A stretch of 64,000 nt of DNA from Microbacterium allomyrinae (GCF_020682705.1 NZ_JAGTTN010000004.1:62001-126000); one strand, 5' to 3'. Positions 49,575 through 57,459 are shown, numbered from the stretch's first letter. Numbers and translations are program-made. Notes: a model not told the origin generated them from the sequence alone.

Positions 49575-50912
49575 TCAGGCGGCGAGCTTGATGAAGCGCC
49601 GCCAGATGTTCTCGGTCGTGGTGATCCCGTAACGGGCAGCGTCGAGTGAGTGGTCCGCGATCTTCAGCGGCTTGTCTTCACCCTTGAGGGTGTGCTTCGG
49701 GTCCCAGACATACCCGGGAGCCTCGGAGATGAAGCCGGGGCATCCGCGGTCAGGGTTCGCGTTCGTCGGGGCGGCGACGAGCAGCTTTCCCGATGCGACC
49801 AGAGACGCAAGGGTGCGGATGCCGTACAGCACATCGTTGTCCGCGTCGGTGGAGGTGATGCCGTGGGTCTTTCGAAGCTCGACCTTGAACGAGGCCGCCG
49901 ACGGGTCGATGATCGTGAACCTGGGGAGGAGGGTGATCGACGTCGACGCGGGAAGGTGGATGCCGTTCAGCCACAGGATCAGATCGCGGGCGAGCTCACT
50001 GTCGGTGAGCTTCTGCTGTGCGAGCTTCGAGTCGTGGCGGTACTCGTCTACGAAGAACAGCCGAGGCGCCGCACGGCCGTACATGTCGACCTCGGCAGAC
50101 ACTCCCAGCAGCAGAGCCGCGGTCGGGTTCGTCGTGCCGTAGTCGAGGGAGACGGAGATCAGTTCACGCATCTGTGGAAGGTCGTCCCACGGGATGGTGT
50201 GCTTCTCGGGGTCCCACATGTCGAACACGGCGCCCTCGGCCGCGACCCACAGTCCTTGCACGAAGCGTTTGAACCAGAGCCCGGTGAACTCGGACTTGAT
50301 CTGGTTCTTGTACTCCTCGGTCAACGCAGGGTTGTCGTCGAGCTGGAAGTGCCAGGACCGCCAGCCGACGAGCCCGCCCGTGGTGATGCGGTCGAGGAAC
50401 TTGACCTTGAGCCAGTGCGCAGGGGAGTCGGGGTTCGTGGTGCCGAACAGCTTCGCGCCCGGAGGTGACATGCGGCCGAGCAGCTGCGTGAAGAACTCTT
50501 CGGGGATGACGGTCACTTCGTCGACGTACGCGAGCGCGACGGTCAGACCGCGGAGCACCTTCTCGGACTTCGCATCCGACGCACCGAGGACATGCACGGT
50601 ACGCCCGAGGATGCGGCCTGTGGGGGCGCCGGCCGTGTAATGCACGAGCCGCGCGAGCGGGCCGAATAGCCCAGGAGTCATCAGCGGCTCGAACACGTTC
50701 CGGTAGGCCGAGTCACGAGTGCGGGCGATCACGACGATCACGCCGCCCTTGGCGAACAGCACGGCCATCAGGAAGCGGAGGAGAGACACGATCGTCTTGC
50801 CGGAGCGGATCGCGCCCTCGAAGATGTTGACGCGCACCTTCGACTCGCGAAGAGAACGCATCTGCTGCGGGCCGAGAACGTCGGACTTCTCGACCTCGTC
50901 GACGTCACTCAT
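49575..50912 (-). CDS. terL: Terminase large subunit
   Basis: This 445-residue protein has an ATPase domain with FEGAIRSGKTIVSLLRF (Walker A, residues 33-40) and LAYVDEVTVIPEEF (Walker B with Glu near 132). FGTTNPDSPAHWLKVK near residue 165 is the coupling motif. The nuclease part begins with SLDYGTTNPTAALLLG near residue 245, where the first Asp is the metal site. RFTIIDPSAASFK follows. It packages DNA into the head. The closest class is the SPP1/pac-like terminase_6/PBSX group. It overlaps the small subunit by eight bases. Confidence 0.92.
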   Translation of the reverse strand: MSDVDEVEKSDVLGPQQMRSLRESKVRVNIFEGAIRSGKTIVSLLRFLMAVLFAKGGVIVVIARTRDSAYRNVFEPLMTPGLFGPLARLVHYTAGAPTGRILGRTVHVLGASDAKSEKVLRGLTVALAYVDEVTVIPEEFFTQLLGRMSPPGAKLFGTTNPDSPAHWLKVKFLDRITTGGLVGWRSWHFQLDDNPALTEEYKNQIKSEFTGLWFKRFVQGLWVAAEGAVFDMWDPEKHTIPWDDLPQMRELISVSLDYGTTNPTAALLLGVSAEVDMYGRAAPRLFFVDEYRHDSKLAQQKLTDSELARDLILWLNGIHLPASTSITLLPRFTIIDPSAASFKVELRKTHGITSTDADNDVLYGIRTLASLVASGKLLVAAPTNANPDRGCPGFISEAPGYVWDPKHTLKGEDKPLKIADHSLDAARYGITTTENIWRRFIKLAA

Positions 50913-51399
50913 CTTCGTGCAGCCCAAGTTCGAGGATCAGGTTCATCAGCATCGACTCGGCCTCAGCCACACCCTCGTCATCATCGTCATGGATGAGCTC
51001 TCGGGCATCCTTCAACGCCAGAGACGTCGCACGGTGCAGGTTCAGCAGGTCACCGGTCGGCGCCCGTTCGAGCGTGCGCTCCTCGAACGTGTTGTCCTTG
51101 CCGCCGAAGTTGAACACCGTCACCGGCTGGTCGATCGCCACCAGATGATCGGCAGCCTTCGACATGAGTTCGTCGATGAGCTCGAGGCGCCGCACCTTCA
51201 GGTCATGCTGTCGGGCAGCGGTCGCGGACGCGGTCTGATTCGCCCGATCGAACGTGAGGCCTTCGTCCTTCGCGATGCCCGACACCGACGACGGAGCGAT
51301 GAGAAGCTCACGTGCGATCGCGTTCCGAGGTATGCCCTGCTGGATGAGCTCAATCGCGCGCGTGCGTACGTCGGCTTCGACCGGGCGACCTTGGGCCAT
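50905..51399 (-). CDS. terS: Terminase small subunit
   Basis: The protein has 164 residues. An N-terminal HTH (RTRAIELIQQGIPRNAIARE, then LLIAPSSVSGIAKDEG) for recognising packaging-site DNA is followed by a helical oligomerisation region with KVRRLELIDELMSKAADHLV. An acidic end (HDDDDEGVAEAESM) probably contacts the large subunit. The overlap and order with terL make the call firm. Confidence 0.82.
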   Translation of the reverse strand: MAQGRPVEADVRTRAIELIQQGIPRNAIARELLIAPSSVSGIAKDEGLTFDRANQTASATAARQHDLKVRRLELIDELMSKAADHLVAIDQPVTVFNFGGKDNTFEERTLERAPTGDLLNLHRATSLALKDARELIHDDDDEGVAEAESMLMNLILELGLHEDE

Positions 51400-51432
51400 G
51401 GTTCACCTCGATGATGCGGCGCCTGTCCGCGG

Positions 51433-51540
51433 TCAGTTGGTGGAGCGTTCGATGGTGTCGTTGTCGTCGAGGTCTGCGATGAGGAGGTCGCAGCAGACGA
51501 CACCGGGTGGCATCGGGTCGCCGCAGATGGTGCAGGTCAT
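51433..51540 (-). CDS. Tiny Cys-rich protein, 35 residues
   Basis: The frame reads TCTICGDPMPPGVVCCDLLI and ends in an acidic tail (ADLDDNDTIERSTN). A CxxC plus CC pair could bind one zinc. The ATG at 51540 overlaps the preceding stop as ATGA, which supports real translation. No family is recognised. Confidence 0.55.
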   Translation of the reverse strand: MTCTICGDPMPPGVVCCDLLIADLDDNDTIERSTN

Positions 51541-51698
51541 TGGTTGCCTCGGATGACGAGGCCGAAGATGATCTCGGGCATGGTGGTGAGGCCGAGGCCC
51601 TTCGCCTGGTGGTCGACGCGGGTTCGTTTCTTCGGGGGCTTCACGTGGGGGATGCCGGCGCGTTTGCGGGCCTTGCGGGCGGCTGTGCTCATCGTCAT
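51537..51698 (-). CDS. Small basic protein, 53 residues
   Basis: The frame TMSTAARKARKRAGIPHVKP PKKRT is strongly basic and may bind nucleic acid. The end is hydrophobic (MPEIIFGLVIRGNQ). The ATG at 51698 overlaps the previous stop as ATGA; a second ATG lies two codons on. The function is unknown. Confidence 0.55.
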   Translation of the reverse strand: MTMSTAARKARKRAGIPHVKPPKKRTRVDHQAKGLGLTTMPEIIFGLVIRGNQ

Positions 51699-51811
51699 GC
51701 CTTCCCGTTGCCGAAGAGCCACCAGGCGAGTGCGTACAGGTAGCGGCGGAGAAACAGGGTTCCGGTCACGCCGAGGGTGAGGGATGCGAGCGCGACGAGG
51801 GTGGTTCGCAT
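51695..51811 (-). CDS. Tiny membrane protein, 38 residues
   Basis: It contains one long hydrophobic helix (LVALASLTLGVTGTLFLRRY, then LYALAWWLFG) and a short polar end. The ATG at 51811 directly follows a strong terminator, so the terminase transcript probably starts here or just upstream. It might be a small accessory holin or a leader; no family is recognised. Confidence 0.55.
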   Translation of the reverse strand: MRTTLVALASLTLGVTGTLFLRRYLYALAWWLFGNGKA

Positions 51812-51833
51812 CGGGGCCTTCCGTGGGGAAGGG

Positions 51834-51870
51834 GAGAGCCCCGATCCTGGGGGGAAGGATCGGGGCTCTC
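51834..51870. terminator. Strong bidirectional terminator between early and late genes
   Basis: A perfect 15-bp stem: GAGAGCCCCGATCCT (51834-51848) pairs with AGGATCGGGGCTCTC (51856-51870), with a 7-base loop. The gene-free block 51812-51971 around it also contains a lower-GC part at 51905-51950 that may hold the late promoter. It separates the early small-gene chain from the packaging genes. Confidence 0.8.
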
Positions 51871-51971
51871 TGGGAGGTTTGCCGGGTGGGTGTAGCTCTC
51901 CACCATCTAGTTCCGAATGTAGCGGTATTCGCACTTTTCGCGGATTTGTTCGAATGGCGGCGGTCGGCGTG

Positions 51972-52169
51972 TCATGTCCGTGGGCGGCCGCGCTTCACCT
52001 CGCCCCCGACGCGGAGGACAGCCTTGGATAGAACGTGGGTGACGCCGTTGGTGGAGACGTAGGTTGCGAGGCGGCCGGCTGCTATCCAGCGGTAGATCTG
52101 AGCCTTGTGGCGGCGGGCGAGGGTGGCTGCCTCGGCGACGGTGATCCATTCCTTGGGCTTGTCGGTCAT
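51972..52169 (-). CDS. MerR/excisionase-like helix-turn-helix protein
   Basis: The 65-residue protein has EWITVAEAATLARRHKAQIY and RWIAAGRLATYVSTNGVTHV, the winged-HTH pattern of excisionase/AlpA-type domains (xxEAAxLxxxxxxTIYRWI). The C-terminus is basic (KRGRPRT). It could be an excisionase or a late-gene regulator. It sits just before the early/late terminator. The ATG at 52169 is inside an ATGA overlap. Confidence 0.78.
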   Translation of the reverse strand: MTDKPKEWITVAEAATLARRHKAQIYRWIAAGRLATYVSTNGVTHVLSKAVLRVGGEVKRGRPRT

Positions 52170-52372
52170 CGAGATGGCCCCGGATCGCTCGGCTGGGTGG
52201 AGATGTACTTCGTGCCAGTTGCGATCGAGATCAGGCGACACACCCAGGTCGGCCACTGGACCCATCTGTGCGACCAGCGACCCCCGTGTGCGAGATAGAA
52301 GTACCTCGAGTCGAACGACGGCCGGGTGACGAGTTCCCCGCACGAAATGCAGGCCACCGCGGTATGCGTCAT
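52166..52372 (-). CDS. Small phage protein with CxxC, 68 residues
   Basis: The protein starts with THTAVACISCGELVTRPSFD and continues with a Trp-rich part (GRWSHRWVQWPTWVCRLI). One CISC pair and a later Cys could bind a metal. No family is recognised. ATGA overlap with the downstream gene. Confidence 0.55.
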   Translation of the reverse strand: MTHTAVACISCGELVTRPSFDSRYFYLAHGGRWSHRWVQWPTWVCRLISIATGTKYISTQPSDPGPSR

Positions 52373-52400
52373 GACTCCCGGCCATTCGGTTCGGTGCACA

Positions 52401-52946
52401 TCATCGGCTCCCGTCCGGATACCCGAACTCCTGCAACGCCGCGAAGCTTCGCTCGAACGCTGACGGCGGTTCGGCCGGATGGGTGACCGCGCGTTGTGCG
52501 GGCTCGATCGCGAGTAGTTCTTCCATGACGATCGCGTCGGGTGCCTGCATGACGAATGCAGCCTCGACCACGTTGCCCATCGCTGGAAGAATCGCGATGT
52601 CGGGCCGCGCGTCGAGTAGTCGGTCATAGTCGCCGTGACCGACGATCCCGAGACGGTAGCGAGAGCCGAACTTCCGAAGCTCGACCTCCATGCGCCCGCC
52701 CGTGACCATGAAGATCACGCGGTCATTGTCGGCGAGTGGGATCGCCGTCCACTCCGTCGTGTATCGCTCATTCTGCGTACTTCGGGCGATCATCACCCGC
52801 ACGTCGGCGGGTACATCATCGCTACGCACCGTCTCAACGGTCAGTCGCTCGATCTTGCGGCGAAGGTTGCGAAGGCGAGCCTGCGCCCACTTCGGCAGCT
52901 TCGACTCGTCGTGGCCGTCGATCTGTCGCGCGTCCTCGGCGGTCAT
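52401..52946 (-). CDS. Hypothetical phage protein, 181 residues
   Basis: The protein has an N-terminal helical part (LPKWAQARLRNLRRKIERLT) and a mixed middle (RVMIARSTQNERYTTEWTAI, VIFMVTGGRMEVELRKFGSR). No domain is recognised. The start at 52946 is chosen for the ATGA overlap with the upstream gene; a longer frame would run through that gene. Related proteins are common in Microbacterium-type phages, I believe, but without a known role. Confidence 0.65.
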   Translation of the reverse strand: MTAEDARQIDGHDESKLPKWAQARLRNLRRKIERLTVETVRSDDVPADVRVMIARSTQNERYTTEWTAIPLADNDRVIFMVTGGRMEVELRKFGSRYRLGIVGHGDYDRLLDARPDIAILPAMGNVVEAAFVMQAPDAIVMEELLAIEPAQRAVTHPAEPPSAFERSFAALQEFGYPDGSR

Positions 52947-53212
52947 CGGGCACTCCCATCCGCGTGGTCCGGGTGCACGATGCACGCGGGGTCATGGACG
53001 CCGCCCGGCCCGCCACACTTGACGCACCGCTCGGCTTCGGCTTTCCACGAGCGGGCGATGTGCATCAGAATCTTGGCGGCTTGCATCTTGTCGAGGCCGT
53101 TGCAGTGCGCGTCCACGGCGACCATGCCGTCACCCGAACCTGGCTTCACGAGGACCATCAGCAGCGCGTCGCGCCCGTCGATCATGGCTAGCTGGACTTC
53201 GTTCTCAGGCAT
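52943..53212 (-). CDS. Small phage protein with C-terminal zinc knuckle
   Basis: This 89-residue protein has a beta start (VQLAMIDGRDALLMVLVKPG), a helix (DKMQAAKILMHIARSWKAEA), then CVKCGGPGGVHDPACIVH. The last segment offers two Cys, one His and a further Cys/His as a zinc site. Eight-base overlap with the upstream gene and ATGA with the downstream gene. The function is unknown. Confidence 0.65.
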   Translation of the reverse strand: MPENEVQLAMIDGRDALLMVLVKPGSGDGMVAVDAHCNGLDKMQAAKILMHIARSWKAEAERCVKCGGPGGVHDPACIVHPDHADGSAR

Positions 53213-53498
53213 CGTTACTCCGGTTCTCTAGATAGGTGCCACTGGTGCTCCACCCCTGCGTTAGCGGCTCGGGGTTCCAGCGGCTTCCGCGGTGGTCGAT
53301 CCAGTCCCCGACCCTGAGCATGTCGTGGCCGGTCGGCTTGACGAGTCGCGGGCCGGCTTCGAAGCCGTAGTCCACCCGCCAGCCGAAGTGTCGAGCGAGG
53401 ACATGCATGTTCTCGTCTGTGACCTCGACGCGATGGCAGACCTCGAGGCGCTCGTACGTCGTGAAAATCTCGGGCGCCGAGTTCTCCGCATCCTTCAT
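53205..53498 (-). CDS. Hypothetical phage protein, 97 residues
   Basis: The protein (TYERLEVCHRVEVTDENMHV, ARHFGWRVDYGFEAGPRLVK, HDMLRVGDWIDHRGSRWNPE) appears as a small alpha/beta domain with a conserved-looking GDWI turn. No family is recognised. It overlaps both neighbours. Confidence 0.62.
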   Translation of the reverse strand: MKDAENSAPEIFTTYERLEVCHRVEVTDENMHVLARHFGWRVDYGFEAGPRLVKPTGHDMLRVGDWIDHRGSRWNPEPLTQGWSTSGTYLENRSNDA

Positions 53499-53722
53499 CG
53501 CTCGCTCCTGTTCGGTTGGCTGGTGGTGGGTTGTTCGAGTGCGGCGATTCCTGCGGCGAGGAGTGCCGGGTCTGCGGGTTTCGGGGTCGGGTCACCGATG
53601 CCGGCGGTGACGCGTGGGCTGTCGGTGTTGAGTCCGGCTTGGATGAAGTTGCGGAGTTGTGCTTGAGCTTCGGAGACGGAGTCGCAGGCGATCGCGATGT
53701 ACAGGGTTGCTGGGCCGGTCAT
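53495..53722 (-). CDS. Hypothetical phage protein, 75 residues
   Basis: A short beta/alpha start (ATLYIAIACDSVSEAQAQLR) is followed by a Pro-rich, probably flexible part (GIGDPTPKPADPALLAAG). ATGA overlaps on both sides. No family is recognised. Confidence 0.6.
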   Translation of the reverse strand: MTGPATLYIAIACDSVSEAQAQLRNFIQAGLNTDSPRVTAGIGDPTPKPADPALLAAGIAALEQPTTSQPNRSER

Positions 53723-54186
53723 GACGCGTCCCTCGCGGCTTCGAGAGCGGTGCGAGCATCGGCGCGCCAGATGTCAGCGCGGCTCGGGTCTTCGCGGACC
53801 ATCTCGGCCCACGTGTAGTCGCCGTCGATGTGGCCTACCTCGAATATCGCCCGCGCTGCCGCGTCGACCATCTCGTCGGTGATCGGCCCCTGTCGGCGGA
53901 AGCCAGCGGCGAGGATCTGGTTCCGCATCGCGACCAGGCTCCATCCCGGCTCTCCGTTCTCGGGGTCCTCGTCATCGGTTGTGAGAAGTTCCCGCAAGAG
54001 CCGGCCGAGGGCCTCCCGCTCGTCGTCTGTGGGCGGGGCGGCCAGGCGCTCCAGGAGCTCCGCGTACCGGTCGAGCATGTCGGCCACCGCCACCACATCG
54101 GCGGCGGTCATCGACTCGCGAGCAAGAGGATTGCCCAGCCGATTCCCTGCTTCTCGGACAGCGCGGGGGTCTTCGAGAGTGGTCAT
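53719..54186 (-). CDS. Hypothetical acidic phage protein, 155 residues
   Basis: This helical acidic protein has TAADVVAVADMLDRYAELLE and TDDEREALGRLLRELLTTDD in the first half. The end is ITDEMVDAAARAIFEVGHID then DIWRADARTALEAARDA. The ITDEMVDAAARAI...WRxxARxALEAA pattern is seen in many phage proteins of unknown function. ATGA overlaps on both sides. Confidence 0.65.
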   Translation of the reverse strand: MTTLEDPRAVREAGNRLGNPLARESMTAADVVAVADMLDRYAELLERLAAPPTDDEREALGRLLRELLTTDDEDPENGEPGWSLVAMRNQILAAGFRRQGPITDEMVDAAARAIFEVGHIDGDYTWAEMVREDPSRADIWRADARTALEAARDAS

Positions 54187-54854
54187 GCGGTCCTCCTGGA
54201 CTCTTCGATCTCAGCGATCTGTTCGAACGAACCCTGGTCGAGTTCGGTACTGCACTCGTCGTTCTGGCACACCACAGCCACATGCCCGCCGAACAACGCC
54301 GGGGGCCGCCACGCGAGGGTCAGCTGCTTGCACTCCGGGCAGCGGACACGGCGGACCTTGTGGGCTCGTTCCTCCACCTCGTGATTCCGATACGCAGAAT
54401 CCGCAGCCCTCGCGAACTGGATCGCATCCCGGGCGCCTTCCTCGTTCGACACCCAGATCCGCAACGGGCGGCCACGGCGGGAGTCGAGGAACGACACGCA
54501 CTCATCGAACGCGAGATACGTGCCCGGGTACGGGACGAAGCCCTCCGGGGTAGACCCACGCCCACCGGTGTCACGAACCACCGCCCGGTTGCCCGTCTCC
54601 ACCAGCAGTGAAGCGAACCTCGGCCACTTCACCCACACCTGCTCGAGACGTTCCCAGCACCACCGGCACAGGAAGCCGACGTCGGCTTTGCGGGGCAGGC
54701 AGCCGGTGCAGGTTTCCGCCGGGGTGTAGCCGTGCTCGTGTTCGAACAGGGCCCGGTTCACGGGCCGGTCGAGGCAGAGGATGGTGTGCTCGCCACGGTG
54801 AGTGCACGGGCGGATCCCGGGGAGACGGTGACGTGTTGCACAGAGGATCGTCAT
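54183..54854 (-). CDS. Cys-rich phage protein with two zinc-finger-like regions
   Basis: This 223-residue protein has many cysteines. Its N-terminal half has CATRHRLPGIRPC, CTGCLPRKADVGFLCRWCWE; its C-terminal half has RVRCPECKQLTLAWRP and VAVVCQNDECSTEL. The last four Cys form a classic zinc ribbon. Between them lies a helical part (EGARDAIQFARAADSAYRNH). It may bind nucleic acid. The ATG at 54854 overlaps the upstream stop (ATGA). Confidence 0.65.
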   Translation of the reverse strand: MTILCATRHRLPGIRPCTHRGEHTILCLDRPVNRALFEHEHGYTPAETCTGCLPRKADVGFLCRWCWERLEQVWVKWPRFASLLVETGNRAVVRDTGGRGSTPEGFVPYPGTYLAFDECVSFLDSRRGRPLRIWVSNEEGARDAIQFARAADSAYRNHEVEERAHKVRRVRCPECKQLTLAWRPPALFGGHVAVVCQNDECSTELDQGSFEQIAEIEESRRTA

Positions 54855-55399
54855 TGGGTCACCTTCCAGGCGGTCTTGCTCGCTGCTCGCATGAGCGAGA
54901 TCCAGAGCGGCTTCGGCATCGGGAGCGGGTCGAGCTTCGGTGCACGGTGCACGGCGTGGAGACGGCCACCTCGGAGCGCGAGGACACCCCACCCCGCGGG
55001 CAGTTCGCCGGGCCGCACGATCGATGCGTCAGGAGTGACGAGCCACCATCGGGTGCAGTAGCGCTTGAACGCCTCAGCCTTCGTGGGGTCCGCGAGCTCG
55101 TGGAGCCAGTCAGACCGGGACACCTTCACCTCGTGACCGTGGATCTCGTGACCCTTCGACTCATAGGTGTCGACCGCGAAGAAGTCAGCAGTGCGGAGGC
55201 CGCGCCAGTCGTTGCACCGCCCGGTCTCCTCGCTGTAGCCGTAGAAGCCAGTCCCGTTGCGAACATGCTCGGCGCGCACCCACCGGTCGTTGGTGCCCTG
55301 CGACCGCTGCGTGTACCGCCGTGCGAGCAGGTCGAGCATGTCGCGCTCGGTGAACTTCGACGGCGGCGCCAGGGGCTCTTCCAGTCCCTCGAGAGTCAT
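54851..55399 (-). CDS. Putative PD-(D/E)XK nuclease-fold phage protein
   Basis: The protein has 182 residues. DFFAVDTYESKGHEIHGHEV followed by KVSRSDWLHEL near residues 72-100 reads as the D...E-x-K core of restriction-endonuclease-like folds, with the Glu-Val-Lys triplet. CTRWWLVTPDASIVRPGELP follows as the usual next strands, and GWGVLALRGGRLHAVHRAPK completes the sheet. This fits MmcB-like or phage repair/processing nucleases. The assignment is by motif reading only. ATGA overlap with the downstream gene. Confidence 0.6.
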   Translation of the reverse strand: MTLEGLEEPLAPPSKFTERDMLDLLARRYTQRSQGTNDRWVRAEHVRNGTGFYGYSEETGRCNDWRGLRTADFFAVDTYESKGHEIHGHEVKVSRSDWLHELADPTKAEAFKRYCTRWWLVTPDASIVRPGELPAGWGVLALRGGRLHAVHRAPKLDPLPMPKPLWISLMRAASKTAWKVTQ

Positions 55400-55563
55400 G
55401 CTGTCCTCCGTCCTGTCGCCGCGAGGGCGATCTGAAGCTGTCGACCGGGACCGATCAGCCCCGGGTTGATGTCCGGCCACAACTGGCCGCTGAATGTGTT
55501 CGTGCGGCGGTGCAGACGCACCTCGTACGAAGCCAGGTAGGCCGCGAACCCGTCAGCCCACAT
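55396..55563 (-). CDS. Small phage protein, 55 residues
   Basis: The frame (WADGFAAYLASYEVRLHRRT, then GQLWPDINPGLIGPGRQLQI) is amphipathic with no family. The ATG at 55563 overlaps the previous gene by 11 bases and its stop forms ATGA with the next start. Confidence 0.52.
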   Translation of the reverse strand: MWADGFAAYLASYEVRLHRRTNTFSGQLWPDINPGLIGPGRQLQIALAATGRRTA

Positions 55564-55822
55564 GCGGCACCCCCACGACAGCCGCGAGAAGCCGCTGTGC
55601 GGCACCCTCCGACCCGGCAGGGATGACACCACGGTCGACGCGACCCCGACCCCGGTTCGCACGGATCACGGCCAGCAGCGCATCCGTCTCGGCGTCGTAC
55701 GCACGCGCCATCCACAGCGGACGGTCACCCTCGCGTGGTCGGCGTTCACTGAGGACCTTCTGCTGCTTCGCCCCACGGTTCGCGCGGCGCATGTAGTCCG
55801 CGAACCACTCCTCGGCGAGCAT
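55553..55822 (-). CDS. Hypothetical phage protein, 89 residues
   Basis: This basic, mostly helical protein (EEWFADYMRRANRGAKQQKV, MARAYDAETDALLAVIRANR) has a hydrophobic end. The ATG at 55822 lies in a TGATG overlap; a GTG one codon earlier is possible. No family is recognised. Confidence 0.58.
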   Translation of the reverse strand: MLAEEWFADYMRRANRGAKQQKVLSERRPREGDRPLWMARAYDAETDALLAVIRANRGRGRVDRGVIPAGSEGAAQRLLAAVVGVPHVG

Positions 55823-56601
55823 CACGCCACCTCCAGCTGACGCTCGTGGATGAACTGCTCCACTTCGAGGGGCGACTGCGCGATCGCCGACGAGACATAC
55901 CGAGCCGGCGCCTTCGGGAAGTCCTTCGCACGATCCAGCAACGACACAGCGACCTGAAACGCACCGTTCGCGTCGACCCTTAGGCCGGTGTGCCGGGTGA
56001 TCGCATCAGCGACCGTCCGCAGTGACGTGATGCCCTTCTGCGCCGCGAGTCGCCTCGTCACCTCAGGGATTTCCATCGCGTCCGTCGAAACGCTCGCGCG
56101 GTTACTACTGGACTGACTCTTAGAAGGTGAGTAGAAGTCCTCTAACTCTGACTCTGACTCTGACTCTGCTTTGTGTTGGGTTTCGTTTGCGAGCGAGTCG
56201 GTTCCCACTGGTAACCCAGTGGGTTTCGGGTCGGTTACCTCTGGGTTCTTGCGCGGACGGCCGCCCTTCGCGCCGTTCGCGCGGTTCTTCTCGACTCTCG
56301 CTGCACGTGCTGCGCGCGTCTCCTGGTGCTCCGCGTAGTCACGAATCACATAGTCGCCACCGTTGACCTCACGGATCACGAGGGGCCGCGTGGGATGCGT
56401 TGTCACCAGCGCGTCGAGGATCTCGCGCGGCCACAGGAACTCCGCATCCTCCGCCGTGAACCGCCCGTCATTGTCCGCCAGACGCGCCTCACCGTTCATC
56501 TCGACGAACGCCCACTTCACCTCTGCCGGCTGGTTCCGCAGCTTCGGATGCCGGTGAATGTCGATCGGGAACGTCATGAACAGGCGTTGATCGCGGGGCA
56601 T
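55822..56601 (-). CDS. Replication-initiation-like phage protein
   Basis: The protein has 259 residues. The N-terminal domain (MTFPIDIHRHPKLRNQPAEV, KWAFVEMNGEARLADNDGRF, FLWPREILDALVTTHPTRPL, YVIRDYAEHQETRAARAARV) is a winged-helix-like unit seen in phage replisome-organiser proteins. A disordered Ser/Glu stretch (ESESESELEDFYSPS) separates it from a C-terminal helical part. The tail (KDFPKAPARYVSSAIAQSP) resembles the DnaD-like helicase-loader end. It is the best replication gene in the window. No origin repeats were found inside it. Confidence 0.65.
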   Translation of the reverse strand: MPRDQRLFMTFPIDIHRHPKLRNQPAEVKWAFVEMNGEARLADNDGRFTAEDAEFLWPREILDALVTTHPTRPLVIREVNGGDYVIRDYAEHQETRAARAARVEKNRANGAKGGRPRKNPEVTDPKPTGLPVGTDSLANETQHKAESESESELEDFYSPSKSQSSSNRASVSTDAMEIPEVTRRLAAQKGITSLRTVADAITRHTGLRVDANGAFQVAVSLLDRAKDFPKAPARYVSSAIAQSPLEVEQFIHERQLEVA

Positions 56602-56990
56602 CAGTTGTCCCTCCAGTTGAAGTACTCGTCGCCGTACACGGCGTGCATCATGTCGAGTGCGGCCGCAGCCGGGATCGGGTACCGGTCGGTGCCCTCGAGA
56701 CGGAACCACTGGAACTCGTGCGGGTAGTACACGGGGACTTTCGTGGGGTCCGTCCACCGCTTCGCTTTCCACCCGTACGAGAGCGCGAGCTGCTGCATCG
56801 ACGCCTCACATTCGCGGTTGCAGGTCATGCACAGTGCCAGCCCATCCGTCGCTCCGGGGCGGATCTTGCTCCCACCCATCCCGACCGCTCGGCGATGCTG
56901 GAACGTCAGATCGGACGCGTTGCACGCCACACACCGGCCCTGGTCACGGCGGTATACGGCCTGCCGGATCAGATCCGTCGGGGCGCTCAC
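56601..56990 (-). CDS. HNH endonuclease-like protein
   Basis: The protein has 129 residues. CVACNASDLTFQHRRAVGMG near residue 20 gives CxxC and the catalytic His, and LALCMTCNRECEAS near residue 55 gives the second CxxC. DQGRCVAC..HRR...G..ALC..CN is the phage HNH form. A C-terminal part (KVPVYYPHEFQWFRLEGTDR) follows. It may cut host or phage DNA, or assist packaging. The GTG at 56990 overlaps the upstream stop (GTGA). Confidence 0.75.
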   Translation of the reverse strand: MSAPTDLIRQAVYRRDQGRCVACNASDLTFQHRRAVGMGGSKIRPGATDGLALCMTCNRECEASMQQLALSYGWKAKRWTDPTKVPVYYPHEFQWFRLEGTDRYPIPAAAALDMMHAVYGDEYFNWRDN

Positions 56991-57289
56991 AGCAGGACCA
57001 CCTTCGCCATAGAGTCCAGGCCGGTCCCGGGTGCGTCGAAGCCGCAGTGGTGGCAGGTGAGGAGCTTCTTGCGGCAGTCCGCGCGGACTGTGGCGAGGTG
57101 CGCAGTGCAGATCGTCTGGCGGACGGTGCAGCCGGTTCCTCGGCAGATGGTCGCGTGGGTGGCTTCCTCGTCGCAGCGGACGCACGGCACGATGTCATCG
57201 GCGTGCTCTTCCATCTCCGCGAGGATGTCGAAGTCGAACATCCCGAAGCGCCGCACCTCCGCCGCCTCAGCAGGCGTCAGCGCGCTCAT
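56987..57289 (-). CDS. Zinc-binding phage protein, 100 residues
   Basis: The protein has three metal-binding spots: VPCVRCDEEATHATICRGTG, CTVRQTICTAHLATV and CRKKLLTCHHCGFDAP. Eight Cys and several His could bind two or three zinc ions, a treble-clef or RING-like pattern. The N-terminus is acidic (ILAEMEEHADDIVP). It has no known family; protein or nucleic-acid binding is possible. Confidence 0.62.
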   Translation of the reverse strand: MSALTPAEAAEVRRFGMFDFDILAEMEEHADDIVPCVRCDEEATHATICRGTGCTVRQTICTAHLATVRADCRKKLLTCHHCGFDAPGTGLDSMAKVVLL

Positions 57290-57459
57290 CGGCGGGCATC
57301 CTTCACTCGCAGGCGCGCCGCGCGTCGACGGTGTCGGGTGGCGGCCGTGAGCATCCTCGCGACACCCCGCACACCATGCACCCGGCCCCAGTTGCGGGAC
57401 TCCCGCTCCAACTGGTCGGCGGCCTGTTCGTGGCGCTCGATGCGCTCCTGACGGTTCAT
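57286..57459 (-). CDS. Small basic helical protein, 57 residues
   Basis: The frame begins MNRQERIERHEQAADQLERE and ends in an Arg-rich part (TAATRHRRRAARLRVKDARR). ATGA overlaps on both sides (57456-57459 and 57286-57289) strongly support translation. The helix plus basic tail suggests nucleic-acid binding. Confidence 0.6.
   Translation of the reverse strand: MNRQERIERHEQAADQLERESRNWGRVHGVRGVARMLTAATRHRRRAARLRVKDARR

Noticed and set aside
51907..52149. An 80-codon minus-strand frame next to the terminator
   Set aside because: It is a shifted shadow of the excisionase-like gene, which has the proper HTH pattern and an ATGA overlap.
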